This document shows positions 1 through 7,077 of a DNA stretch of 9,493 nt, piece after piece. The DNA comes from JAWVZU01 sp033722075 (GTDB lineage: Bacteria; Pseudomonadota; Gammaproteobacteria; Xanthomonadales; SZUA-38): NCBI GenBank assembly GCA_033722075.1, contig JAWVZU010000154.1, forward strand, positions 1 through 9,493, in the 5' to 3' direction. A model generated the notes under the pieces. That model was not told the origin of the DNA, made no database searches, and saw only the letters and a program-made list of their open reading frames with translations. The position numbers and the translations under genes were made by a program. Numbering within the stretch: the stretch's first letter is position 1; each line of letters starts with the position of its first letter.

Positions 1-677
1 GCGCCGGGGATGGTCGTCACCGGCAGCCAGTCGCCCTTGCGCGTGAGGATCTCCAGGCCCGGTCCGTCGGCGCCGATCAGCAGGGTGATCAGGTTGATGT
101 CCTCGTGCCGGCCGGCGCGGACCGACGGCGTGCTGTTGTCCTTGATCGGCGGGTAGTGGATCGGTCGCAGGATCGAGTTGCCCAGGTTCACGTTCTCATC
201 GAAGTAGTGTTCGTCCTGGTCCAGGTAGATGGCCATCGCCTGGAGCATGCGCCGGCCAAGGTCGTCCAGCGAGGTGTAGAGACGATAGCCGTGCTCCTTG
301 AAACCGGGAACCTCCGCAGGCCACAGGTTCGGCGGCATCCGCTCTCGGAAAGGGTGATCGTCCGGCAGTTCGCGTCCGATCTGCCAGAATTCCTTGAGGT
401 CCGGATGGTCGCTGTCCTTGGCGGTCTCCACACCAAAGCCGGTGTAGCCGCGGGCACCGCCGCCGCCCTCGACGGCGTACTTCTCCTTGACCTCGCGCGG
501 GAGGGCAAAGAAAGCCTTGAATTCCCGGTAGGCGTTGGCAACGATCTCGTCGGGCAAACCGTGGTTCTTCACCCCGCAGAAGCCCCATTTCTCGTAGGCT
601 TCGCCAAGCTTCATCACGAAAGCCTCGCGGTCGGTCTCGAATTCCTCGAGATCCAGGGTGGGTACCTGATCAGTCAT
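1..677 (-). CDS. 2-oxoglutarate/Fe(II)-dependent oxygenase, isopenicillin N synthase family (3' end missing)
   Basis: The reading frame is open from the ATG at 677 to the window edge, giving 225 complete codons; it has no stop because its C-terminus lies outside. The N-terminus (PTLDLEEF, then KWGFCGVKNHGLP at about residues 30-42) matches the DIOX_N domain of non-haem iron oxygenases. Residues 185-200 contain the RAGRHEDINLITLL segment with the HxD iron ligands H191 and D193, followed by GLEILTRKGDWLPV, typical of the catalytic 2OG-FeII domain. The distal His and the 2-oxoglutarate-binding Arg would lie in the missing part, roughly 100 residues judged from the usual 310-340 aa of the family. 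Family members oxidise small molecules with O2 and usually 2-oxoglutarate; the substrate cannot be read from sequence. Its ATG overlaps the glmM stop (ATGA), so it is probably translationally coupled to glmM. The family call is secure; any claim of beta-lactam synthesis would be unsupported. Confidence 0.9.
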   Translation of the reverse strand, partial: MTDQVPTLDLEEFETDREAFVMKLGEAYEKWGFCGVKNHGLPDEIVANAYREFKAFFALPREVKEKYAVEGGGGARGYTGFGVETAKDSDHPDLKEFWQIGRELPDDHPFRERMPPNLWPAEVPGFKEHGYRLYTSLDDLGRRMLQAMAIYLDQDEHYFDENVNLGNSILRPIHYPPIKDNSTPSVRAGRHEDINLITLLIGADGPGLEILTRKGDWLPVTTIPG

Positions 678-2017
678 GCCCTGGATTCCTCTTCCACCAC
701 GCCGGCCAGGCGGGTGGCCAGCTGTTGTACCTGTTCGACGTCTTTGCCCTCGACCGTGACGCGCACCACCGGCTCGGTTCCGGACGGTCGCAGGATGACC
801 CGACCGGATCCCTCGAGGGCACGTTCCGTTTCCTCCAGTGACGCCTGGATCCGTGGTGCGTGGTCGAGATCGATCGGCCCGGCGATGGGAACGTTGATCA
901 TGATCTGGGGATATTTCCGCATGCCCGCCTTGAGTTCCGCCAGCGGCACGTCCTCGCTGACCATGGCCTCGAGCACCGCCAGGGCGCTGATGACGCCGTC
1001 GCCGGTGGTGGTCTTGTCGAGACAGATGAGGTGTCCGGACGATTCGCCGCCGAGCACCCAGTCCCGCTCGTGCAGTTCCCGCAGGACATAGCGGTCGCCG
1101 ACCGCCGCCCGCACGAACTCGATGCCCAGGCCGTCCAGTGCCTCCTGCAGCCCGAAGTTGCTCATCAAGGTGCCGACCACACCCCGCTCGCAACCGAACG
1201 CCTGCCGGCGGTGGCGGGCGATGATGAACAGGAGTTCATCGCCGTCGACGATCTCACCACGGTGGTCGACCATCAGCATCCGGTCGCCGTCCCCGTCGAA
1301 GGCGATTCCCAGATCGGCGGCGTGCGTAACCACCGCGTCCTGGAGGGCCTTGAGCTGGGTCGAGCCGCAGTCTGCATTGATGTTGAGACCGTCCGGGCCG
1401 GTGCCGATGGCCGTGACCTGGGCACCCAGTTCCTTGAGGGTCTTGGGCCCGACCTGATAGGTCGCACCGTGGGCACAGTCGACAACCACCTTCAAACCAT
1501 TCAGCCAGAAATCGTCGGCAACGGTGCTCTTGCAGAATTCCACGTAGCGGCCGACCGCGTCATCGACGCGCGAGGCCTTGCCCAGCTCGCTGTTGGGCAC
1601 CGTCTCGAAGGGTTCCTCGATGGCCGCCTCGATGGCCTCTTCCGTTTCGTCCGAGAGCTTGCCGCCCCGGGCGTCGAAGAACTTGAAGCCGTTGTCTTCG
1701 CTGGGGTTGTGGGAGGCGCTGATGACGATACCTCCGCCCGAGCGCATGGTCCGGGTGAGGTAGGCCACGGCCGGTGTCGGCATGGGCCCCAGCAGCTTGA
1801 CGTTGGCGCCGGCGGCGATCAGCCCGGCCTCCAGGGCCGATTCGAACATGTAACCGGAGATCCGGGTGTCCTTGCCGATGACCACCGTCCGCGAGGGTGT
1901 CGTGGCCAGCACCCGGCCGACCGCACGGCCCAGGCGCAAGGCGAAATCGGCGCTGATCGGCGCCTCGCCGACCCGGCCGCGAATCCCGTCGGTTCCGAAG
2001 TATTTTCTTTTCCCCAT
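674..2017 (-). CDS. glmM: Phosphoglucosamine mutase GlmM
   Basis: GlmM converts glucosamine-6-phosphate to glucosamine-1-phosphate in the cytoplasm, the step before GlmU in UDP-GlcNAc synthesis for peptidoglycan and lipopolysaccharide. The 447-residue product has the usual family length (E. coli 445). It starts with KYFGTDGIRG and carries the phosphoserine loop ISASHNP with the catalytic Ser at residue 102. The Mg-binding loop DGDGDR has D241, D243 and D245. The sugar-binding loop GGESSGH is at 323-329 and the phosphate-binding loop RPSGTEP at 410-416. All key residues are intact. The ATG at 2017 is preceded by GGAAGG at a 7-base spacing. The gene begins 36 bases after ubiI and overlaps the next gene by 4 bases. 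A TATAAT hexamer over the ubiI stop (2053-2058) could serve as an internal -10, but it lacks a recognisable -35. The classical neighbourhood of glmM is ftsH-folP-glmM-secG, so this location is unusual. Confidence 0.97.
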   Translation of the reverse strand: MGKRKYFGTDGIRGRVGEAPISADFALRLGRAVGRVLATTPSRTVVIGKDTRISGYMFESALEAGLIAAGANVKLLGPMPTPAVAYLTRTMRSGGGIVISASHNPSEDNGFKFFDARGGKLSDETEEAIEAAIEEPFETVPNSELGKASRVDDAVGRYVEFCKSTVADDFWLNGLKVVVDCAHGATYQVGPKTLKELGAQVTAIGTGPDGLNINADCGSTQLKALQDAVVTHAADLGIAFDGDGDRMLMVDHRGEIVDGDELLFIIARHRRQAFGCERGVVGTLMSNFGLQEALDGLGIEFVRAAVGDRYVLRELHERDWVLGGESSGHLICLDKTTTGDGVISALAVLEAMVSEDVPLAELKAGMRKYPQIMINVPIAGPIDLDHAPRIQASLEETERALEGSGRVILRPSGTEPVVRVTVEGKDVEQVQQLATRLAGVVEEESRA

Positions 2018-2053
2018 ATCCCTGCCTTCCAGCCAGAACGCTGATCGTCGGAA

Positions 2054-3241
2054 TTATAACCCTCCGCGCGCCCGGGCGAGCCTCGGGACCTGCCCACCGA
2101 AACCGGAGGCGTGTTCGATGAAGCGCGCCTTCAGCCACGGCAGCCGCTGGATCGCGCGGGTGCCGAAGCGGCGCAGCGAAGCGCCCGGTTCGTCCCAGGA
2201 ATAGATCCACTTGATGCCGCTGAGCGCGCCGCCCATCAGTTCCGCATCGCTGCGTCGCCAGCGCTCGTAGCGGCGCCCTGCGACCTCCGGTTGCTCGGCA
2301 TGATCGGTCATCACCTCGGCGAGGGCCGCCGCATCGGTGAGGCCGAGGTTGGCGCCCTGGCCGGCCAGCGGGTGGACCACGTGAGCGGCGTCGCCCAGCA
2401 GCGCGGCGCGGCCGCTGACATAGCGTTCGGCACTTTGCCGGGCCAGCGGAAAGCTGCGGCGCGGACCGGTGACGGCGACTTTGCCCAGTACCCCTTGGAA
2501 GGCCTCGTTGAGGGCCGCATTGAAGCGATCCTCGTCGCAGTCCACCAGGTAGGCCGCCTGGCTGGTCGGCAGCGACCAGACGATGGAGGCGGTGGTTTCG
2601 TCCAGCGGCAGGAAGGCCAGCGGACCGGTTTCCAGGAAGCGCTGCCAGGCGGTCGACCGGAGGCCGGCCGGGCAATCGACCTGGGCGACCACGCCGGCCT
2701 GGAAGTAGGGCCGCCTGCGCACGCCGATGCCGAGTTGATCGCGCACCGGCGAGCGGGCCCCGTCGGCGCCGATCAGCCAATTCGCCTTGTAGCGCTTGCC
2801 GGCCTCGGTCTTGACAGCCACGGTTTGTGCGGACACGTCCAGCGATTCGAGCCGCTCGCCGATGAACTCGACCTGCGAGTCGCTGTTCCAGAGCGCCTGG
2901 CGGACCAGGCGGTTTTCCACCAGGTGTCCCAGCGCCTGGAAAGGGGCCGGGGGACGATCGAACACCAGCGGCTCGGCGGGATCGTCATCCCAGACCTGCA
3001 TCCGGGAAAAGGCGCAGGCCCGGACCGACGAGATCCCGGACCAGGCGCCCAACGCCTGCAGAATCCGCACCGATGCCGGGTTTAGCGTGGAGACGCGGAG
3101 GTCGTAGGGATCGTCCGCTCCGATCGGTTCCGGCGGGTTGGGATCCAGCACGGCCACCCGGAAGTCCGCACGATCCAGGGCCAGAGCGGCCGCCGCCCCG
3201 GCCATGCCGCCGCCGACGAGGATGAAGTCGAAGCGGCTCAC
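2054..3241 (-). CDS. ubiI: UbiI/UbiF-type FAD-dependent ubiquinone-biosynthesis hydroxylase (VisC family)
   Basis: This is a class A flavoprotein monooxygenase of the UbiH/UbiI/UbiF family, 395 residues, which hydroxylates the aromatic ring of ubiquinone intermediates using O2 and a reduced cofactor. The ADP-binding Rossmann motif GGGMAGAAAALAL is at about 10-22. The family DG motif lies in GADGARSPVR (158-167), and the GD motif in LLGDAAHVVHPLAGQGANLG (281-300), which contacts FAD. HPLAGQGxNLG resembles UbiI and UbiF more than UbiH. The position next to ubiH, as for E. coli visC/ubiI, supports C5-hydroxylase UbiI, but C6 (UbiF) or broader regioselectivity is possible because these enzymes vary between proteobacteria. 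The start is the GTG at 3241, whose GTGA overlaps the ubiH stop by 4 bases, suggesting coupled translation. Family call firm, exact ring position inferred. Confidence 0.88.
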   Translation of the reverse strand: MSRFDFILVGGGMAGAAAALALDRADFRVAVLDPNPPEPIGADDPYDLRVSTLNPASVRILQALGAWSGISSVRACAFSRMQVWDDDPAEPLVFDRPPAPFQALGHLVENRLVRQALWNSDSQVEFIGERLESLDVSAQTVAVKTEAGKRYKANWLIGADGARSPVRDQLGIGVRRRPYFQAGVVAQVDCPAGLRSTAWQRFLETGPLAFLPLDETTASIVWSLPTSQAAYLVDCDEDRFNAALNEAFQGVLGKVAVTGPRRSFPLARQSAERYVSGRAALLGDAAHVVHPLAGQGANLGLTDAAALAEVMTDHAEQPEVAGRRYERWRRSDAELMGGALSGIKWIYSWDEPGASLRRFGTRAIQRLPWLKARFIEHASGFGGQVPRLARARGGL

Positions 3242-4452
3242 GCCTCGCTGGGCTCCGCCAGGCTCGGCAGCGGATCACCATAGCCCATGGTCCGGCGTGC
3301 GAAGGCGGCCTTCAGCGGCGGGATGCGATCCAGCGCGATCATCGCCGCGGAGGACAGGCCGGCCACCAGCGGCGAGCGAATGGCGAAGGCGTCGATCAGC
3401 GTGTCGGTGAATCCGACGATGCGCGACTGATCGCGCCGTCGCCGGGCCTGGTAACCCACCAGCCGTTCCGGCACTGCCGCGGCCTCGAACCCCTGGCCGG
3501 CCAGGACGTCGACCAGGTTGGCCACGTCGCGCAGGCCGAGATTGAAGCCCTGCGCGCCGACCGGGTGAATCGTGTGAGCCGCGTTGCCGATGAGAACGCA
3601 GCGACCCGCAACTGCCTCCGGGCAATACACCAGGCGCAGGGGATAGCTGGCCCGCTTGCCGAGCTTCGTGAGGCGGCCCAGCCGGTAGCCGCAGCGTTCT
3701 TGCAGGGCTTCCAGAAACGCCTCGTCGGAAGCGTCCAGCAGGTCCTCGGCATGCGCCGTTTCCGTGACCCAGACCGATCCGACCCGGCTGCCCTGGTGGG
3801 GCAGGAGGGCCATCGGTCCGGTGGGCGTGAGCCGTTCCAGGGCCCGGCCGGCATGATCCCCCTCCGGCGTCACGTTGGCGATGACCGCGGTCTGGCGGTA
3901 GTCGCGCTCCAGCACTTCCAGACCGAGACTCTGGCGAACGAACGAGTCCGCACCATCCGCGCCGACCAGAACCGATGCGGTGACGGATTCCTTCTGGTCA
4001 TCCACGCTGATGCTCAGGTCGACCTGCTCGTCGCCGGCCTCGAAGCCCTCCAGTTTCGCGGGGGCAAGCATCGTGATGTCGCGCGTGTGCTTGAGCCGCT
4101 CGACCACGGCCTGGCCGATCACCCGGCCTTCGACCACGTGGCCCAGCGCCGGCAGGTTGAAATCTTCCGCCCGGATGCGAGCCGTGCCGAAGCGGCCCAT
4201 GGCGCTGACGTGGACTTCCCGGATGGGAGTCACGCCGCTCTTGACGCCCGGCCAGAGCCCGATCTCGTCGAGGATGCGGCAGGACGCATCCGCCAGCGCC
4301 AGGGTGCGATCGTCGTAGCTGGGCTGGCCCGGTTCCCGCAGCGGATGGGCTTCGATCATCAGGATGTCCAGCCCGCGGCCGGAGAAAGCGCAGGCAAGTG
4401 ATGCGCCGACCAGTCCGCCCCCGATGATCGCGATATCAAAATGACCCTTCAC
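3238..4452 (-). CDS. ubiH: 2-octaprenyl-6-methoxyphenol hydroxylase UbiH
   Basis: FAD-dependent monooxygenase acting on the ubiquinone ring (C1 hydroxylation in E. coli), probably at the inner face of the membrane within the Ubi complex. Counting from the longest possible start (4464, 408 aa), the FAD motif IIGGGLVGASLACAF is at about 13-27. The UbiH-like YDDRTLALADASCRIL segment is at 50-65, GADGADSFVR at 168-177, and LIGNAAHTIHPVGAQGFNLG at 291-310. Asn replaces Asp in the GD motif (GNAA), as in E. coli UbiH, which separates it from the UbiI-type neighbour. I prefer the GTG at 4452 (404 aa): GAGGAG lies 11 bases upstream and the GTGA overlaps the pepP stop. The GTG at 4464 has GAGGA directly abutting it with no spacing. 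It lies between pepP and ubiI in one operon, an order conserved in many gammaproteobacteria. Confidence 0.93.
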   Translation of the reverse strand: MKGHFDIAIIGGGLVGASLACAFSGRGLDILMIEAHPLREPGQPSYDDRTLALADASCRILDEIGLWPGVKSGVTPIREVHVSAMGRFGTARIRAEDFNLPALGHVVEGRVIGQAVVERLKHTRDITMLAPAKLEGFEAGDEQVDLSISVDDQKESVTASVLVGADGADSFVRQSLGLEVLERDYRQTAVIANVTPEGDHAGRALERLTPTGPMALLPHQGSRVGSVWVTETAHAEDLLDASDEAFLEALQERCGYRLGRLTKLGKRASYPLRLVYCPEAVAGRCVLIGNAAHTIHPVGAQGFNLGLRDVANLVDVLAGQGFEAAAVPERLVGYQARRRRDQSRIVGFTDTLIDAFAIRSPLVAGLSSAAMIALDRIPPLKAAFARRTMGYGDPLPSLAEPSEA

Positions 4453-5753
4453 TGGCGCATGCACTCCTCGATGGCGGCGACGGTCTTGGGAGCATCCTTC
4501 GACAGCACCCGGCAGCCGTCCCTGGTCACCGCCACGTCGTCCTCGATGCGAATCCCGATGCCGCGCCAGGCCTCGTCCAGTTCCTCGTCGTCCGGCGGCA
4601 GGTAGACGCCCGGCTCGATGGTGAACACCATGCCCGTCTCCAGTTCTCGCGAGTGACCATCGATCTGGTACTCGCCGACGTCGTGCACGTCCAGGCCGAT
4701 CCAGTGCCCGGTCTTGTGCGGGTAGAAGCGCTTGAAGGCCTCGTCCTCGATCAGCGCATCGGGATCACCGGTCAGCAGGCCCAGGTCGACCAGTCCGCGG
4801 GTGATCCGGCCGACTGCGGCATCGTGCGGATCGCGCCAGGAACGCCCCGGGGCCACCGCGTCGATGGCCGCTTCCTGCGCCTCCAGCACCACCTCATAGA
4901 GATCCTTCTGGCGCGGGCTGAATTTGCCGTTGACCGGAAAGGTCCGGGTGACGTCGGATGCATAGCAGTTGAGTTCCGCACCGGCATCGATCAGCACCAG
5001 GTCGCCGTCCTTCAGGCGGTCCTGGTTGGTGATGTAGTGCAGCACGCAGGCATTCGCGCCCCCGCCCACGATGGGCTCATAGGAGGCTACGGCGTTGGCG
5101 GCGAGAAACTCGTGGAGGATTTCGGCGGCCAGCTCGAACTCGTACATTCCGGGTCGGCAGTGGGCCATGGCCCGCCGATGGGCCTTCGCGGCCAGGCGCG
5201 CCGCCTTGGACAGGGCGGAGACCTCGGGTCGGTTCTTGAACAGGCGCAGGTCGTGCAGGTAGTGGGTGAGGGAGACGAACTCGCCCGGCGCGCGCGCTCC
5301 CGGTCGCTTGTTCTTTCCGACGCTGGCCGCCCAGTTCATGATCCGCTGGTCGAATTCCTTGTCCCGCCCGATGGTGTAGTAGACCCGGTTCCGGCCTTCG
5401 ATGAGGCCGGGAAGGATCTCATCGATGTCGGTGATGGGAAACGCGTCGTCCATGCCGTAGGTCTCGCGGGCGCCTTCCAGCCCCGCGCGCGCGCCGTCCC
5501 AGCGCTCCGCCTCCGGTTCGCGCTCGCGGCAGAACAGGATCTGTTCGCCCTGTTCGCGGCCCGGCAGCATCACCAGCACGGCCTCCGGTTCCGGAAAGCC
5601 GGTCAGGTAGAAGAAGTCGCTGTCCTGGCGATAGGGGTAGGGCGTGTCCCGGTTGCGCAGGCGCACCGGGGCGGAGTTGAGGATCAGGATGGTTCCGTCG
5701 CCGGCCATCTTCATCAGCTGGCGGCGCCGGCGGGCGAATTCTTCGGTTTTCAT
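4449..5753 (-). CDS. pepP: Xaa-Pro aminopeptidase (aminopeptidase P)
   Basis: Cytosolic M24B metallopeptidase that removes an N-terminal residue preceding proline. The 434-residue protein is close to E. coli PepP (about 440). The N-terminal creatinase-like domain covers roughly 1-170, with RNRDTPYPYRQDSDFFYLTG at 33-52. The pita-bread catalytic domain follows. All five dinuclear Mn ligands are visible: D256 (LIDAGAE), D267 (YASDVTRTF), H350 (KTGHWIGLDVHDVG), E380 (FTIEPGVY) and E404 (IRIEDDV). The start is the ATG at 5753, immediately preceded by an in-frame TAG, so no longer form exists. I see no good Shine-Dalgarno sequence before it. It begins 14 bases after ygfB and overlaps ubiH by 4 bases. 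The ygfB-pepP-ubiH-ubiI order is well known, although PepP has no direct role in quinone synthesis. Confidence 0.97.
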   Translation of the reverse strand: MKTEEFARRRRQLMKMAGDGTILILNSAPVRLRNRDTPYPYRQDSDFFYLTGFPEPEAVLVMLPGREQGEQILFCREREPEAERWDGARAGLEGARETYGMDDAFPITDIDEILPGLIEGRNRVYYTIGRDKEFDQRIMNWAASVGKNKRPGARAPGEFVSLTHYLHDLRLFKNRPEVSALSKAARLAAKAHRRAMAHCRPGMYEFELAAEILHEFLAANAVASYEPIVGGGANACVLHYITNQDRLKDGDLVLIDAGAELNCYASDVTRTFPVNGKFSPRQKDLYEVVLEAQEAAIDAVAPGRSWRDPHDAAVGRITRGLVDLGLLTGDPDALIEDEAFKRFYPHKTGHWIGLDVHDVGEYQIDGHSRELETGMVFTIEPGVYLPPDDEELDEAWRGIGIRIEDDVAVTRDGCRVLSKDAPKTVAAIEECMRQ

Positions 5754-5767
5754 CTAAGAGGTGATGG

Positions 5768-6325
5768 CTAGTGCAAGGAGTCGTCTTCGTCGGGGCCGCG
5801 AAAGGCCTCCAGTACGATGAGCGTGCCCACCCGGGCATACTCGACCAGTTCGAAGAAGGCATTCTCTTCGATCTCGTCCGGGTCGTCGATATCGAAATCC
5901 GCGCGGGCGATTTCCGTCAGGTCCCGCACGAATTCGCCTGCCTCGCCGGGCAGTCGTTCCAGGTTCTGTGCACCGGCCGTTCCCAGCACGCCGAGGAACC
6001 CGGTAGACCAGCCGGCCAGGGCGCGGGTTCGACGTTCCAGCGGCTCGTTGTCGTCCGGCAGATAGAGGCGGAAGGACAGCTGCGGATCGGCCAGGGCATC
6101 GCCGGTCCACTCGAACAGCTCTCCGAGTGCGGTGCGCGTTTCCTGGTCGAGGAACTCGGTCTCGACCTCGACGCCGAACGCATCATGAAGCCACTGGGCC
6201 ACCGCCGGCGATCGGGCCACCGCGAAGTGGGCGCAGAGGCTGCCGTGCAGTTCTGCGGCGTTCATCCCGGAGTCGTTGCGTTTCAGCAGATCGTCGAGTT
6301 GGCTATAGTCGGGTCGCTCGCTCAT
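5768..6325 (-). CDS. ygfB: UPF0149 family protein YgfB
   Basis: A 185-residue acidic, mainly helical protein of the UPF0149 family. It has the typical HGSLCAHFAV start of the conserved domain (residues 27-36). The mid-protein LYLPDDNEPLERRTRALAGW block (88-107) and the C-terminal ENAFFELVEYARVGTLIVLE segment are also characteristic. It is slightly shorter than E. coli YgfB (about 190). There is no signal peptide or membrane segment, so it is expected in the cytosol. In Pseudomonas aeruginosa YgfB has been linked to regulation of ampDh3 and beta-lactam resistance through interference with AlpA; whether that applies here is unknown. The ATG at 6325 has AAGG six bases upstream. It is first in the minus-strand unit and is read divergently from the zapA pair. 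Identity rests on these segments plus the conserved position before pepP. Confidence 0.93.
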   Translation of the reverse strand: MSERPDYSQLDDLLKRNDSGMNAAELHGSLCAHFAVARSPAVAQWLHDAFGVEVETEFLDQETRTALGELFEWTGDALADPQLSFRLYLPDDNEPLERRTRALAGWSTGFLGVLGTAGAQNLERLPGEAGEFVRDLTEIARADFDIDDPDEIEENAFFELVEYARVGTLIVLEAFRGPDEDDSLH

Positions 6326-6356
6326 GGATGGCCTTGCGGGCAGGTGACGGCGGACG

Positions 6357-6366
6357 ATTTTAACAG
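6357..6366 (-). promoter_or_regulatory. Candidate extended -10 promoter for ygfB-pepP-ubiH-ubiI-glmM
   Basis: On the minus strand the sequence CTGTTAAAAT contains a TGn extension followed by TAAAAT (5 of 6 to TATAAT), about 30 bases before the ygfB ATG. No convincing -35 is present at 17 bases, as is allowed for extended -10 promoters. It is the only candidate I found ahead of the operon. Confidence 0.4.
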
Positions 6367-6393
6367 TTGTAGCACGCGGTCTCGCGGGGGGAA

Positions 6394-6421
6394 TTGACAG
6401 CCACTTGAAGCAGTTTAAAAC
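6394..6421 (+). promoter_or_regulatory. Candidate sigma70-type promoter for the coiled-coil gene and zapA (distal)
   Basis: A perfect TTGACA (6394-6399) is followed after 16 bases by TAAAAC (6416-6421, 4 of 6 to TATAAT). It lies about 70 bases before the ATG at 6493. A second possible -10 lies 29 bases further downstream. Confidence 0.4.
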
Positions 6422-6446
6422 TTGTGCGTGGAAATCCCATAAAAAT

Positions 6447-6459
6447 CCGTATAATACGG
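6447..6459 (+). promoter_or_regulatory. TATAAT -10 box embedded in a 13-base palindrome (proximal promoter or operator)
   Basis: CCGTATAATACGG has perfect 6-base arms (CCGTAT and ATACGG) around a central A, and contains a consensus TATAAT at 6450-6455. The -35 at the usual spacing is poor. It sits 33 bases before the ATG at 6493 in the divergent control region. It could be a second promoter for the coiled-coil gene and zapA, a repressor site, or chance. Confidence 0.35.
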
Positions 6460-6492
6460 TAACCTTCGAGATTGAGGTTGAAGAGGCGGCCG

Positions 6493-6717
6493 ATGAGCGA
6501 AGTAGCCCCCACCTACGAAGAAATCACCGAGCTCGAACAGCAGGTCGATCAGCTTTTGGACAAGTGCCAGCGGCTCGAGGAGGAGAACAAGTCGCTCAGG
6601 GTCAGCCAGGAACAGCTGGTGTCCGAGCGAGCCAACCTGGTGGCCAAGAATGAACAGGCCCGCTCCCGGGTGGAAGCCATGATCAGTCGGCTCAAGACCC
6701 TGGAGCAGGGCGCATGA
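6493..6717 (+). CDS. Small coiled-coil protein upstream of zapA (TIGR02449 type, ZapB-like)
   Basis: A 74-residue protein that is almost entirely one predicted coiled coil (residues about 8-70, rich in Glu, Gln, Leu and Arg, with heptad-spaced Leu/Val), for example TELEQQVDQLLDKCQRLEEE. It lacks a signal peptide and membrane segment. A gene of this kind directly before zapA is common in Pseudomonas-like gammaproteobacteria and is annotated as TIGR02449; its size and heptads recall ZapB. I infer, without proof, that it helps ZapA at the division septum. The start chosen is the ATG at 6493 with AAGAGG six bases upstream; a TTG at 6472 would add seven residues but has no better signal. The stop overlaps the zapA ATG by 4 bases, so the two are probably made in a coupled fashion. 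Confidence 0.85.
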   Translation: MSEVAPTYEEITELEQQVDQLLDKCQRLEEENKSLRVSQEQLVSERANLVAKNEQARSRVEAMISRLKTLEQGA

Positions 6718-7013
6718 GCAGCAAGCAGGGGGTGACGGTCAAGATCCTCGACCGCGAATACAAGTTTGCCTGCGAGCCCGAAGAACGCCGCCAGCTGCTC
6801 GACGCCGCCGATTACCTGGACGGCCAGATGAGGACGCTCAAGGAAGGCTCGAACATGGTCGGGCTGGAGAAGATCGCCGTCCTGGCCGCGCTGAACATCA
6901 CCAACGACTTCCTGGCAATGAAGGAACGTGACGAGGTGATCGGCCGGACCGTCGGTTCCCTGCGCAAGAAACTCTCCGCCGCGCTGGCCGAAGAGGCGGA
7001 AAAAACCAGCTGA
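6714..7013 (+). CDS. zapA: Cell division protein ZapA
   Basis: ZapA binds FtsZ filaments and promotes their bundling in the cytokinetic Z-ring. The 99-residue protein shows the family pattern: an N-terminal beta region with VTVKILDREYKFACEPEERR (residues about 7-26), then a helix with LLDAADYLDGQMR. Next comes the conserved turn before EKIAVLAALNITNDFL (about 52-67), and a C-terminal coiled-coil helix that dimerises. Usual family length is about 95-110. The ATG overlaps the preceding stop (ATGA), with GGAG upstream at the end of the previous gene. The divergent ygfB is also the classical neighbour. In E. coli ssrS (6S RNA) follows zapA; here only 64 bases separate zapA from a tRNA gene, too little for 6S RNA. 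Confidence 0.95.
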   Translation: MSSKQGVTVKILDREYKFACEPEERRQLLDAADYLDGQMRTLKEGSNMVGLEKIAVLAALNITNDFLAMKERDEVIGRTVGSLRKKLSAALAEEAEKTS

Positions 7014-7033
7014 AACCCTCGCCCCGCGCCGGC

Positions 7034-7062
7034 TTGACAGCATGGCCTCGTCTCCATAAACT
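7034..7062 (+). promoter_or_regulatory. Promoter of the tRNA-Ala/tRNA-Glu unit
   Basis: TTGACA (7034-7039, perfect -35) is followed at 17 bases by TAAACT (7057-7062, 4 of 6). The stretch between the -10 and the likely start point is GCGCGC-rich, the discriminator type found at stable-RNA promoters under stringent (ppGpp/DksA) control. The tRNA begins 15 bases after the -10. Confidence 0.65.
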
Positions 7063-7077
7063 TGCGCGCTCGCTCGT

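Noticed and set aside
1..677. Beta-lactam biosynthesis gene
   Set aside because: Only general 2OG-Fe(II)/IPNS superfamily features are visible and no other antibiotic gene is nearby; most bacterial members have other or unknown substrates.
860..2044. Long plus-strand open frame of 394 codons opposite glmM
   Set aside because: It is the antisense shadow of glmM, whose complete motif set proves the minus-strand reading; the translated protein is low-complexity Gly/Ala/Val/Asp/Arg with no family features.
2053..2058. Perfect TATAAT on the minus strand before glmM
   Set aside because: It overlaps the ubiI stop codon region and the sequence 17 bases upstream (GCTCGC) is not a -35; not strong enough to list as a promoter, though a minor internal start cannot be excluded.
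1560..2780. Minus-strand 406-codon frame spanning the ubiI-glmM junction
   Set aside because: It runs out of frame through two genes with clear family motifs and gives an Arg/Gly/Pro-rich nonsense protein.
2111..3085. Plus-strand 324-codon frame opposite ubiI
   Set aside because: Antisense shadow of the flavin hydroxylase with no motif of its own.
3565..4401. Plus-strand open frame of 278 codons opposite ubiH
   Set aside because: Antisense shadow; no recognisable domain and no ribosome binding site of note.
4653..5771. Plus-strand open frame of 372 codons opposite pepP
   Set aside because: Antisense shadow in GC-rich DNA; pepP carries all five metal ligands and fills the same span.
7014..7077. 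6S RNA (ssrS) after zapA
   Set aside because: Only 64 bases are available and they contain the tRNA promoter; 6S RNA needs about 180 bases.
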